DNA of 28,670 nucleotides from Sphingomonas sanxanigenens (GTDB taxonomy: Bacteria; Pseudomonadota; Alphaproteobacteria; Sphingomonadales; Sphingomonadaceae), in the NCBI GenBank assembly GCA_003240855.1, contig QFNN01000028.1, forward strand, positions 1 to 28,670, given 5' to 3'. This document shows positions 15,909 through 26,352 of the stretch, one piece after another. The notes under the pieces were generated by a model, which saw nothing but the letters and a program-made list of their open reading frames with translations, was not told the DNA's origin and searched no databases. The position numbers and the translations under genes were made by a program. Every line of letters starts with the position of its first letter. Within the stretch, counting starts at the first letter, position 1.

Positions 15909-16235
15909 TCAGGTGCCACTTCCGGTCGCGATCTCGATCTTCGAGAAGCCGATATTTTCGGCCACCGAGGTGAGCGCCTTCACATCATTGGCGCTCGTCG
16001 GTCCAATGATAGAGAAGCGCCCCTTCACGGATAGCCGGAGCCAGCGGAACCACGACCGATCGGCTTGTCGAGTCATGTCGCTCAAAAGATCGAAAAGCAC
16101 GGCGGCATCGGCGATGATCGAATGATCCGATGAGAATGACGGATCGGCGCTCCTTTCGATTGTGCCCCCCGACGACAGATTCGTCAGGCGCACGCGGTTT
16201 CGCCGAACCACGATTTCAAATTCGACAGGAAACAT
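15909..16235 (-). CDS. small hypothetical protein
   Basis: ATG at 16235 begins a 108-residue soluble protein. The same frame upstream only reads antisense-like sequence through the AraC gene. It starts with beta strands (MFPVEFEIVVRRNRVRLTNLS) and has a helix-rich middle (IIADAAVLFDLLSDM). It then has a strand-plus-linker LRLSVKGRFSIIGP followed by DVKALTSVAENIGFSKIEI. This order is weakly like small proteins related to the N-terminal half of MreB-type actins, but no ATP motif is seen and I do not rely on it. Composition is less GC-rich than recF. It ends 6 bp from the recF stop (convergent) and lies 14 bp downstream of the AraC gene. Confidence 0.7.
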   Translation of the reverse strand: MFPVEFEIVVRRNRVRLTNLSSGGTIERSADPSFSSDHSIIADAAVLFDLLSDMTRQADRSWFRWLRLSVKGRFSIIGPTSANDVKALTSVAENIGFSKIEIATGSGT

Positions 16236-16249
16236 TTCAGCTCCGCGGT

Positions 16250-17083
16250 TCAGGTCAGCCCGTCGGCCCGAAGCTTCAGCCCGGCCGTGAACAGCGGTGT
16301 CTGTGCGGTCTGGAAAGCCCCCGGCGTGATCCCGAAGAAACGCCGAAACTCGCGGTTCAGGTGCGATTGATCGAAATAGCGCAAGGCCGCCAGATCCTCC
16401 GCGGTGAAGTCGCTGAACCCGCGCATCGCCGTCGCCATGTCGAGGAAGCGACTGCGGCGCAGCACCGATTTGGGCGTGTGGCCAAAGGCGGCGCGGCACT
16501 GGCGCTCCATCTGCCGCACCGAAAGGCCCAGTTCCTCGGCTGCATCATGGACGCGGATCGTGCTGTCGTGGCGCGCTATGTCCTCGAAACGGCGCATCTG
16601 CGCGTCGGGCGCATATTCGCTCACGGCGATCCGGCGGAGCAGCACCGCCTCGGTCCCCGCGACGATCGCGGCGTCGTCGGCGCCATCAAGCACCGCCTGG
16701 TGGAAATCGTCGGCGTCGCGCTTGCCCCACGCGTCGGACAGCGGGACCATCCGGTCGGCGTAATCACAGGCGGAACAGCCGAACAGCGCGCGCCACCCGC
16801 TCGGGCGGATCGCGACGCCGGTCACCGTGAACGGCCCTCTCACCCGCACACGCAGCGGCTTGCCGTTCGATCCGAACAGCGGCACGGGGCCTGCCGAGCC
16901 CCAATTGTCAGGCATGGTCTCCGCCTGCCATTCGCCGCGGATCAGTACGCGGATGAACGAGGTCTCTGAAACCAGCTTGTCGATCAGCAGGAAATCGGGG
17001 GGCAGTTCGGCCTGAAATACATAGTGCCGCCGAATATAAGGCGCGAGCGCGTCCGACGGCGGATAGTTACGCGACAGCAGCAC
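16250..17083 (-). CDS. AraC family transcriptional regulator
   Basis: The 277-residue regulator is taken from a GTG at 17083, with a GAGGG about 11 bases upstream; earlier sequence in frame only reads through the ptrB end. The N-terminal sensory part has the PPSDALAPYIRRHYVF opening of the DUF6597-type ligand domain. The C-terminal DNA-binding region (about 160-265) has two helix-turn-helix units: VHDAAEELGLSVRQMERQCR and LAALRYFDQSHLNREFRRFF, followed by GITPGAFQ. The effector is unknown. It follows oligopeptidase B on the same strand but is more than 100 bp downstream of that stop. It may be co-transcribed with the small hypothetical after it. Confidence 0.93.
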   Translation of the reverse strand: MLLSRNYPPSDALAPYIRRHYVFQAELPPDFLLIDKLVSETSFIRVLIRGEWQAETMPDNWGSAGPVPLFGSNGKPLRVRVRGPFTVTGVAIRPSGWRALFGCSACDYADRMVPLSDAWGKRDADDFHQAVLDGADDAAIVAGTEAVLLRRIAVSEYAPDAQMRRFEDIARHDSTIRVHDAAEELGLSVRQMERQCRAAFGHTPKSVLRRSRFLDMATAMRGFSDFTAEDLAALRYFDQSHLNREFRRFFGITPGAFQTAQTPLFTAGLKLRADGLT

Positions 17084-17190
17084 GGGTAAGCCAGCCCTCG
17101 ACCCTGTTATGAATCGACAGTGGACCCGGCATGGCGTCAATGCAAGGAAATGTAAGCCGCCCGCGCCATGCCGGTTGGGTATGATTTCCG

Positions 17191-19284
17191 TTAGTTTTCG
17201 AGCCCGATCTGCCAGAGGATGAAGGCCATTTCCTCCGCTTCCTCGCGCAGCGATTCGAACCGGCCGGATTTGCCGCCATGCCCCGCGCCCATATTGGTCT
17301 TGAGCAGCAGGATGTTGTCGTCGGTCTTGGTCGCGCGCAGCTTGGCCGCCCATTTGGCGGGCTCCCAATATGTCACGCGCGGATCGTTCAGCCCGCCCGA
17401 AATCAGCATCGGCGGGTAGGCCTGCGCCGTAACATTGTCATAGGGACTGTAGCTGAGGATCAGGTGGAACGCCTTTTCATCGGTGATCGGGTTGCCCCAC
17501 TCTGGCCATTCGCCGGGGGTGAGCGGCAGCGTCTCGTCAAGCATCGTGTCAAGCACGTCGACGAAAGGCACGTCGGCGATCACCGCGCCGTAAAGCTCGG
17601 GCGCCTGATTGACGATCGCGCCCATCAACTCGCCGCCCGCCGAGCGTCCCGCCGCCGTCACGCGGCCTTCTGCGGCATAGCCCAGCGCGATCAGCCCCCT
17701 CGTCACGTCCACGAAATCGTTGAACGTGTTGGTCCGCTTCTCCAGCTTGCCGTCCAGATACCAGCGATAGCCCAGATCGTCGCCGCCCCGGATATGCGCG
17801 ATCGCATAGGCCATGCCGCGATCGAGCAGCGACAGCCGGGCCGTCGAGAATCCCGGCGCGATCGCATAGCCATAGGCGCCATAGGCATAGAGGTGGAGCG
17901 CGCCCTTGCCGTCCTTCGCGAAATCCTTCGCATAGACGATCGATACCGGGATCGCTGTGCCGTCGCGCGCCACGATCTCCAGCCGCTCGGTGGCGTAGCG
18001 GTCGCGGTCGTAGCCCGAAGGGATTTCCTGCACCTTCAGCACGGTCATCGCCGCCGTATCGACGTCATAATCGACGACGGTGTCTGGCGTGACCATCGAT
18101 TCATAGGACAGGCGCAACACGCGCGTCGCATATTCGGGGTTCTCGTCGAGCCCCGCGACATAGCTCGCTTCGGGAAAGTCGATCCGCTTCGCCGCATGGG
18201 TGGCGTAATCGCGCAGTTCGATCTGGTCGAGCCCGCGGTCGCGCCCTTCGGTCACATAGAAGTCGGCGAAGCAACTGACGTCGGTCAGGTAGAAATCCTC
18301 CGACGGCGCGATCGCCTCGCGCCAGTCGCCGGGCGCGGCGATCGGGGCGGTGACGAGTCGGAAATTGGGGTGCGTGTCGTTGGTGCGGATCAGCAGATCG
18401 TCGCCGTGGATGTCGACGTCATATTCGCGTCCCGTCTGCCGCGCCGCAATCAGGATCGGCTCGGCAAAAGGGTCGTCGGCGGGGATCAGCCGCGTCTCGC
18501 TCGTCATATGCTCGCTTGCCGTCAGCAGCAGCCATTTGCGGTCGCCTGACAGGCTGACGCCCACCGAATAGCCGATATCCTCCTCATGATAGACCACCCG
18601 GTCCTCGGAGGAAGGCGTGCCGAGCCTGTGCGCCTTGATCGTGCGGGTCCGCCAATGCTCGTCGACCAGCCCATAGAGCAGGTGCAGATTGTCGGCGGCA
18701 AAAACGATGTTGCCCAGCGTCCCTTCGATGCTGTCCTCGCCCCATTTGCCGCGTGCGCCCTCGATCGCGTCGTCGATCGGCGCGCCGGTCTGCAGGTCGC
18801 GGAACCGGATGGTGAAACGCTCCGATCCGTCGCTGTCGGTCGAATAGGCGAGGATGCGGTCGTCATCGGAAATATCCATCGCGCCGAGGCGGAAATACGC
18901 CTTGCCCTCGGCCAGCGCGGTCTCGTCGAGGATCAGTTCGTCGGGGCCGCCCGCCGCCGGCCTGCGCCACCATTTGCGATATTGCGCGCCCTTGTCGAAC
19001 GACCGCCAGTAAACGAACGCCCCGTCCTTCGCGGGGACGGAGCTGTCATCCTCCTTGATGCGCCCCTTCATCTCGGCGAACAGCGTGTCGACTGTGCCCT
19101 GATGCGGGGCCATCCGGCTTTCAAAATAGGCGTTTTCGGCTTCCAGGTAGCCGAGAATCTCCTTGTCCTTCACCTCGGGATAACCGGGGTCGCGCAGCCA
19201 GTGATACGGATCCTGGCGGGTCACGCCGAAACGGGTCGAGACATGCGGCTTGCGCGCCGCGACGGGAGGCTTGGGATCGGTCAT
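17191..19284 (-). CDS. ptrB: oligopeptidase B-type S9 family serine peptidase
   Basis: The 697-residue cytoplasmic peptidase cleaves short peptides, in the classic enzyme after Arg or Lys. An N-terminal beta-propeller (about 70-400) covers an alpha/beta hydrolase domain. The catalytic triad is readable: Ser548 in GRSAGGELMG, Asp634 in GLNDPRV and His669 in GAGHGGKSG. The family N-terminus DPYHWLRD and the AYGAYGYAIAPGFS segment also fit. Length is typical for PtrB (about 690-700). ATG at 19284 faces the divergent aminopeptidase P gene across 94 bp, so two peptide-degrading enzymes share an intergenic region. There is no signal peptide. Confidence 0.95.
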   Translation of the reverse strand: MTDPKPPVAARKPHVSTRFGVTRQDPYHWLRDPGYPEVKDKEILGYLEAENAYFESRMAPHQGTVDTLFAEMKGRIKEDDSSVPAKDGAFVYWRSFDKGAQYRKWWRRPAAGGPDELILDETALAEGKAYFRLGAMDISDDDRILAYSTDSDGSERFTIRFRDLQTGAPIDDAIEGARGKWGEDSIEGTLGNIVFAADNLHLLYGLVDEHWRTRTIKAHRLGTPSSEDRVVYHEEDIGYSVGVSLSGDRKWLLLTASEHMTSETRLIPADDPFAEPILIAARQTGREYDVDIHGDDLLIRTNDTHPNFRLVTAPIAAPGDWREAIAPSEDFYLTDVSCFADFYVTEGRDRGLDQIELRDYATHAAKRIDFPEASYVAGLDENPEYATRVLRLSYESMVTPDTVVDYDVDTAAMTVLKVQEIPSGYDRDRYATERLEIVARDGTAIPVSIVYAKDFAKDGKGALHLYAYGAYGYAIAPGFSTARLSLLDRGMAYAIAHIRGGDDLGYRWYLDGKLEKRTNTFNDFVDVTRGLIALGYAAEGRVTAAGRSAGGELMGAIVNQAPELYGAVIADVPFVDVLDTMLDETLPLTPGEWPEWGNPITDEKAFHLILSYSPYDNVTAQAYPPMLISGGLNDPRVTYWEPAKWAAKLRATKTDDNILLLKTNMGAGHGGKSGRFESLREEAEEMAFILWQIGLEN

Positions 19285-19378
19285 GCCGCTGATCTAGAGG
19301 TTCTCGCGGTCAATGCAAAAGCGGAGATTGGATGCCGCCGCCGCCGGGCCTATGCTGGGTCCAAGAAGGAGATTCCCC

Positions 19379-21172
19379 ATGTCCACCTACGAAGCGCGGC
19401 TGCAGGCGCTGCGCGAACAGTTGAAGCGCGACCGGCTCGACGGTTTCGTCGTGCCGCTGACCGACGAGCATATGAGCGAATATGTCGGCAGCTATGCTCA
19501 GCGCCTCGGCTGGCTCACCGGCTTTCAGGGTTCGGCCGGCTCGGCGGTGGTCCTGCCTGAGGAAGCCGCGATCTTCATCGACGGCCGCTACACGCTGCAG
19601 GTGCGCGAACAGGTCGACGCGAAACATTGGCAATATGTCTCGGTGCCGCAGACGAGCATCGCCGATTGGCTGGCGGGGCACGCGGCGGAGGGTGCGCGCA
19701 TCGGCTACGACCCCTGGCTCCACACCCGCGCCTGGGTGCGGCAGGCTGGCGAGGCGCTGAAAGCCAGGGGAGCGACGCTCGTCGCCGTCGACACCAACCC
19801 CGTCGACGCGATTTGGCCCGACCGGCCCGAGCCGTCCAAAGCGCGGCTGGCGCCTTATGACGATGTCTATGCCGGCAAATCCTCGGCCGAGAAGCGCGCC
19901 GACATCGCCGACTGGCTGCACGAGAAGGGCGCCGACGCCGTGGTGCTTTCCGCGCTCGATTCGATCGCATGGGCGCTCAACGTTCGCGGCCGCGATGTAG
20001 AGCACACGCCCGTTGCGCTCGCCTATACGGTGGTCAACGCCGACGCCACGGCCGATCTGTTCGTCGCGCCGGAGAAGATAGGCGACGATGTGCTCAAGCA
20101 TCTCGGCAACGCCGTGCGCGTGCATGATCGCGCCGCCTTTGCGGGCAGCCTCGGCGCCTTCGCCGGCAAGCGCGTCGTCGTCGATCCCGCCTTCGCCGTT
20201 TCGGCGATCTTCGACAGGCTCGAACAGGGCGGGGCGACCGTGATCGCGACGCGCGATCCGACGATCATCGCCAAGGCGATCAAGAACCCGGTCGAAAGCG
20301 CCGGCCACCGCGCCGCGCAGGCGCGCGACGGCGCCGCGCTCAGCCGTTTCCTGCGCTGGCTGTCGATCGAGGCGCCCAAGGGCGGCCAGACCGAATTGTC
20401 GGTGTCGGACAAGCTGGCGCAGTTCCGCGAAGCGACCGGCGCGCTTGTCGACCAGAGTTTCTCGACCATTTCGGCGGCCGGCTCCCATGCGGCGATCCCG
20501 CATTACCACTCGACCCCCGAATCGAACCTCCCGCTCGAGATGGACCGCATCTTCCTCGTCGATTCGGGCGGCCAGTATCTCGACGGCACTACCGACGTAA
20601 CGCGCACCGTCATCGTCGGCGCTCCCACCGCCGAGATGCGCGATCGCTTCACCCGCGTGCTCAAGGGGCATATCGCGCTCGCCGCCGCCACTTTCCCGCC
20701 GGGCACAACGGGGGGGCAGCTCGATATACTTGCGCGCCAGTATCTGTGGGCTGCGGGGCTCGACTACGCGCATGGCACCGGCCACGGCGTCGGCGCCTAT
20801 CTGTCGGTCCATGAAGGGCCTCAACGCATCGCCGCGCCCAGCTATCCGGGCGGCGGCCCGTCGGAACCGCTGCGCGCGGGCATGCTGCTGTCGAACGAGC
20901 CGGGCTATTATAAGGCGGGCGACTATGGCATCCGCATCGAGAATCTCGTGCAGGTCGTCGAGAAGGCGATTCCGGGCGGCGAACTGCCGATGCTCGGCTT
21001 CGACACGCTTACCTTCGCGCCGATCGACCGCCGCCTGATCGAGCCCGCGCTGCTCAGCGTCGATGAACGCGCCTGGCTCGACGCCTATCATGCCAAGGTG
21101 GTCGAGATCGTCGGTCCGCAGCTCGATGGCGAGGATCGCGCCTGGCTCGAATCGGAGTGTGCGCCGATCTGA
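19379..21172 (+). CDS. pepP: Xaa-Pro aminopeptidase (aminopeptidase P, M24B family), long three-domain form
   Basis: The 597-residue metallopeptidase removes N-terminal residues preceding proline. It has two creatinase-like N-terminal domains (about 1-300) and a pita-bread M24 domain (about 310-540), plus the C-terminal segment of the eukaryote-like long form (XPNPEP1 type). Metal ligands are seen in order: the two Asp of DSGGQYLDGTTDVTRT, His in HGTGHGVGAYLSVHEGP, Glu in SNEPGYYKAGDYGIRIENL and Glu of IRIENL. The start at 19379 has AAGGAGA just upstream, which decides it over an earlier in-frame start at 19313. It is divergent from ptrB, which may feed short peptides to it. Confidence 0.94.
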   Translation: MSTYEARLQALREQLKRDRLDGFVVPLTDEHMSEYVGSYAQRLGWLTGFQGSAGSAVVLPEEAAIFIDGRYTLQVREQVDAKHWQYVSVPQTSIADWLAGHAAEGARIGYDPWLHTRAWVRQAGEALKARGATLVAVDTNPVDAIWPDRPEPSKARLAPYDDVYAGKSSAEKRADIADWLHEKGADAVVLSALDSIAWALNVRGRDVEHTPVALAYTVVNADATADLFVAPEKIGDDVLKHLGNAVRVHDRAAFAGSLGAFAGKRVVVDPAFAVSAIFDRLEQGGATVIATRDPTIIAKAIKNPVESAGHRAAQARDGAALSRFLRWLSIEAPKGGQTELSVSDKLAQFREATGALVDQSFSTISAAGSHAAIPHYHSTPESNLPLEMDRIFLVDSGGQYLDGTTDVTRTVIVGAPTAEMRDRFTRVLKGHIALAAATFPPGTTGGQLDILARQYLWAAGLDYAHGTGHGVGAYLSVHEGPQRIAAPSYPGGGPSEPLRAGMLLSNEPGYYKAGDYGIRIENLVQVVEKAIPGGELPMLGFDTLTFAPIDRRLIEPALLSVDERAWLDAYHAKVVEIVGPQLDGEDRAWLESECAPI

Positions 21173-21194
21173 GGCGCGCGCATCCGGCGGCACG

Positions 21195-21225
21195 GGCTGA
21201 GGTCGTCCTCAAACGCCTCTCAGCC
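21195..21225. terminator. possible bidirectional hairpin between pepP and a small gene
   Basis: GGCTGAG (21195-21201) pairs with CTCAGCC (21219-21225) over a 17-base loop that contains a competing CCTC. It lies between the convergent ends of pepP and the small gene and overlaps the latter's TGA. No U-tract follows on either strand, so the call is weak. Confidence 0.3.
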
Positions 21226-21351
21226 TTGCCGCTCGCCCTCGCGCGGCGGCGCCTCTGCTTCCTCGGTGTCGCGCGCCTGCGCCTTGCGTCGGCGCAGGTT
21301 CGCGCGCAGCGCCTCGGCCAGTCTTTTCTCACGTTCGGGGTCGTTAGTCAT
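21220..21351 (-). CDS. very small conserved-looking cytoplasmic protein
   Basis: ATG at 21351 gives 43 residues. A highly charged helix (DPEREKRLAEALRANLRRRK) is followed by an acidic, Pro-containing tail. Small proteins with LxxALRxNLRRRKxQ occur in sphingomonads and other alphaproteobacteria, without known function; that recollection is the main support. It is divergent from the tRNA-Thr promoter region and convergent with pepP. An in-frame earlier start would add 19 residues without any pattern and would run into the tRNA promoter. Confidence 0.65.
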   Translation of the reverse strand: MTNDPEREKRLAEALRANLRRRKAQARDTEEAEAPPREGERQG

Positions 21352-21381
21352 GTCGCGAAGGGCTAATCCGCCCCATGCGCC

Positions 21382-21411
21382 TTGACAAGCGACGCACGCT
21401 CCGCCCATAGG
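21382..21411 (+). promoter_or_regulatory. putative tRNA-Thr promoter
   Basis: A perfect TTGACA (21382-21387) is followed after 18 bases by CATAGG (21406-21411), a weak -10. The predicted start is near 21418, about 16 bases before the mature tRNA 5' end. The perfect -35 near a stable RNA gene makes this plausible. Confidence 0.55.
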
Positions 21412-21433
21412 CGCGCCTCGCCCGTCGGGCCGT

Positions 21434-21508
<75 letters not shown>

Positions 21509-21529
21509 CCCGTCTCTGAGAAGGCGGAT

Positions 21530-21805
21530 ATGCAGAAGCATCATCACATCCTTCCCGCCGCGTCGAACCTGCTGGGCATCGCGCTGCTGATCATTGCGGG
21601 TCTCAACCTGACGAAGGTCGCGCGCACTTCCTTGGCCGATGAAGTCGCCTGGGCCGCGGCGGTCTGCCTCAGCCTCAGTTGCCTCTTCTCCTATCTCGCG
21701 ATTCGCGCCGAGCCGCAGAGCAGCGCGTTCGAGCCCTGGGCCGATCGCATCTTCTTCGCCGGGCTCATCCTGCTCTGCGGCTCGGTGCTTGTGCTGGCGT
21801 TCTGA
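21530..21805 (+). CDS. small inner-membrane hypothetical protein
   Basis: The 91-residue protein has three hydrophobic segments, about 11-27 (LLGIALLIIAGLNL), 38-58 (VAWAAAVCLSLSCLFSYLAI) and 70-91 (IFFAGLILLCGSVLVLAF). Short charged loops separate them, and the N-terminus is His-rich (MQKHHH). An AAGG lies about 8 bases ahead of the ATG. No family is recognised. It starts 21 bp after the tRNA-Thr gene and may be on the same primary transcript. Its TGA abuts the reverse-strand stop of threonine synthase. Confidence 0.75.
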   Translation: MQKHHHILPAASNLLGIALLIIAGLNLTKVARTSLADEVAWAAAVCLSLSCLFSYLAIRAEPQSSAFEPWADRIFFAGLILLCGSVLVLAF

Positions 21806-23050
21806 TCAGGCGTTTGCGATGGCGCTCCAGTCGATCGGCTGGTGACGATCGATGAAGGCGTCAGCCGGCGGCATCGGGTATTTCAGCCCGGTCGCGCAAT
21901 TGAAGAGCACCGCACGGTCGCCGCTGTCGATCAGCCCGCGATCAAGCGCGGCTTCCCACGCCGCCGCCGTCGCCGCACCTTCGGGGCAGAGCAGCAGTCC
22001 ATCCTCGCGCGCGATCCGGTCGCGCGCCGCGATGATCGCATCGTCGTCGACAGCGATCGCGAACCCGCCCGATTCACGCACCGCGCGCAGGATCAGGAAA
22101 TCGCCGATCGCGCCCGGCACGCGTATGCCGGAGGCCACGGTATGCGCGCCGACGATCGGATCGGCATGGTCCGCGCCGGCCGTCCAGGCATTGACGATCG
22201 GCGCGCAGCCGCTTGCCTGCACTGCCACCATGCGCGGCCGTTCCGATCCGATGAAGCCCAGCGCCTCCAGCTCGTCGAACGCCTTCCACATGCCGATCAG
22301 CCCGGTGCCGCCGCCTGTCGGATAGAAGATCACGTCAGGCATCCGCCAGTCGAGCTGTTCGGCCAGTTCCAGCCCCATCGTTTTCTTGCCCTCGATCCGA
22401 TAGGGTTCCTTGAGCGTAGAGAGGTCGAACCAGCCCATCGGTTCCTTCCCCTCGCCGACGATCCTGCCGCAATCGCCGATCAGCCCGTTGACGCGCCACA
22501 CTTTCGCGCCCTGCAGCGCGATTTCGCGGACATTCACCTCGGGCGTGTCCTCGGGGCAGAACACATAGGATTCGATCCCCGCCGCCGCCGCATAGGCCGC
22601 CAGCGCCGCGCCGGCGTTGCCGTTGGTCGGCATCGCGATGCGCCCGACGCCCAGTTCCTTCGCCATGCTCACAGCCATCACCAGCCCGCGCGCCTTGAAC
22701 GACCCGGTGGGCAGCCGCCCTTCGTCCTTCACGATCGGCGCCGCCGCGCCGTGGCGCGCGCCCAGCCGGGGCAGGGGGATCAACGGCGTTGCGATCTCGC
22801 CGAGGCTGACGACATTTCCGGTTCGCCGCACCGGCAGCAGCTCGCGCCATTTCCACAGATCGGGCCCGCGCGCCGCGATTGTCGCCTTGTCGATCGCGCG
22901 GCGCACGCCGTCGAGATCATAGCGCACCAGCAACGGCTTGCCCGCGCGCGACAGGCCGTGAAGCGTGTCGGCGGCATAGGTCTCGCCGGTGGCGGAGCAT
23001 TCGAGGTGCGTGACGAAAGTCGGGCGGTCGACGATATTGCTATGGGGCAT
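21806..23050 (-). CDS. thrC: threonine synthase (PLP fold-type II)
   Basis: The 414-residue enzyme converts O-phosphohomoserine to threonine. The PLP-binding lysine is Lys119 in TGSFKARG. The phosphate-binding loop appears as TNGNAGAALAAYAA, and the late glycine-rich PTGGGTGLIGMWKAF fits the fold. The N-terminus keeps the position of a zinc ribbon seen in many relatives (THLECSATGETY, then a RAGKPLLVRYDL strand). It has only one cysteine there, so metal binding is probably lost. Other fold-type II lyases such as threonine dehydratase or diaminopropionate lyase-like enzymes are less likely, given the ribbon remnant. It is probably a single-gene unit. Confidence 0.88.
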   Translation of the reverse strand: MPHSNIVDRPTFVTHLECSATGETYAADTLHGLSRAGKPLLVRYDLDGVRRAIDKATIAARGPDLWKWRELLPVRRTGNVVSLGEIATPLIPLPRLGARHGAAAPIVKDEGRLPTGSFKARGLVMAVSMAKELGVGRIAMPTNGNAGAALAAYAAAAGIESYVFCPEDTPEVNVREIALQGAKVWRVNGLIGDCGRIVGEGKEPMGWFDLSTLKEPYRIEGKKTMGLELAEQLDWRMPDVIFYPTGGGTGLIGMWKAFDELEALGFIGSERPRMVAVQASGCAPIVNAWTAGADHADPIVGAHTVASGIRVPGAIGDFLILRAVRESGGFAIAVDDDAIIAARDRIAREDGLLLCPEGAATAAAWEAALDRGLIDSGDRAVLFNCATGLKYPMPPADAFIDRHQPIDWSAIANA

Positions 23051-23097
23051 GTGCGCTTCATGCGCCCTCGGTCGGGGTCGCGCCAGATAGAAGCGCT

Positions 23098-23280
23098 TCA
23101 GCCCGCCATATTTCGCATGAGTTCGCGGGCGCGCAGCGCGAGCCGCAACGCCTCGTCGATCAGCGCCGCCATATCCTCGCCCGCCCCGGATACCGCGATG
23201 CTCAGGCAGTCGCCCGCCTTTGCACGCAGTTTCCCGGCGCGGCGGGCGCGCCGCGCCGATGGAGATAAGCTACGCAACAT
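23098..23280 (-). CDS. possible small protein between thrC and gyrB
   Basis: This frame fills most of the 346-bp stretch between thrC and gyrB. From the ATG at 23280 it encodes 60 residues: a basic N-terminus (SPSARRARRAGKLRAKAGD), then LSIAVSGAGEDMAALIDEAL and a helical, charged end (ALRARELMRNMAG). The amphipathic helix looks protein-like, but length and composition make chance possible. No good ribosome binding site is seen. A GTG at 23301 is an alternative start. A 19-bp palindrome lies just upstream. The rest of the gap (23051-23097 and 23311-23396) shows nothing recognisable. Confidence 0.45.
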   Translation of the reverse strand: MLRSLSPSARRARRAGKLRAKAGDCLSIAVSGAGEDMAALIDEALRLALRARELMRNMAG

Positions 23281-23291
23281 CACGACCGCAC

Positions 23292-23310
23292 AATGCCGCA
23301 CTGCGGCATT
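23292..23310. repeat. perfect 19-bp palindrome downstream of gyrB
   Basis: AATGCCGCA (23292-23300) is a perfect reverse complement of TGCGGCATT (23302-23310) around a single central base. It lies 86 bp after the gyrB stop and 12 bp upstream of the possible small gene's ATG. With a one-base centre it is better as a dimeric protein-binding site than as an RNA hairpin, and no U-tract follows. Confidence 0.55.
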
Positions 23311-23396
23311 TGTTCCTGCGGCGCGTGATCGCGCTTGGAATTATCCGGGCTTACCGCCTCGGCCCCGCGCGGCGGCGGGAGCCGGGCCACTATGCC

Positions 23397-25859
<2,463 letters not shown>

Positions 25860-25865
25860 GAAAAG

Positions 25866-25894
25866 CATATAGCGATCGATCGGCGGAATCCCAA
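25866..25894 (-). promoter_or_regulatory. putative gyrB promoter
   Basis: Leftward, TTGGGA (25894-25889) and TATATG (25871-25866) are 17 bases apart. The predicted RNA start, about 7 bases downstream, coincides with the A of the gyrB ATG at 25859. This would make the message leaderless, which fits the absence of a ribosome binding site. Other promoter choices further upstream cannot be excluded. Confidence 0.35.
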
Positions 25895-25953
25895 GCAATT
25901 CCGTTGCCGCTGGTCGCTTTACAACCGCGAAACGTCATGTTTCCCTGACAACT

Positions 25954-26352
25954 ATGTACGAAAGCTCGATCACCGCCGCCCCCGCCGACATCGACGAGCT
26001 CGGCCACGTCAACAACGCCGTCTGGGTGCGCTGGATTCAGGATATGGCGACCGGCCACTGGCGCGCCCGTGCGCGGCCGCAGGATGTCGACGCCTATGTC
26101 TGGGTCGTCGTCCGCCACGAGATCGATTATCTCGGCAACTTGAAGGCCGGCGAGACGGTGACGGCGCGCACCTGGGTGGATGAAGCCGGGCCGCGCGGCG
26201 CGCGTTTCGACCGGCATGTCACTTTTACCGGCGCGGACGGCAAGCTGCGCGTTCGTGCGCGCTCGACCTGGGCCATCATCGACCGCGCCAGCGGCCGCAT
26301 CCACCGCATCCCGAAAGACGTCGCCGCGCCCTTCATGGAGGAGCCGCGCTAA
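25954..26352 (+). CDS. hotdog-fold acyl-CoA thioesterase (4-hydroxybenzoyl-CoA thioesterase/YbgC type)
   Basis: The 132-residue protein is the size of single hotdog-domain thioesterases that hydrolyse acyl-CoA. The family motif near the start is DIDELGHVNNAVWVRWIQ (residues 13-30), where the first Asp and the GHVNN segment shape the active site. VVRHEIDYLGNLKAGETVTA is the next typical strand pair. The substrate is unknown. It diverges from gyrB over 94 bp. Its TAA overlaps the TAG of the convergent Slam-like gene by two bases. A GAAAC/GTTTC dyad (25929-25943) lies in the divergent region. Confidence 0.9.
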   Translation: MYESSITAAPADIDELGHVNNAVWVRWIQDMATGHWRARARPQDVDAYVWVVVRHEIDYLGNLKAGETVTARTWVDEAGPRGARFDRHVTFTGADGKLRVRARSTWAIIDRASGRIHRIPKDVAAPFMEEPR

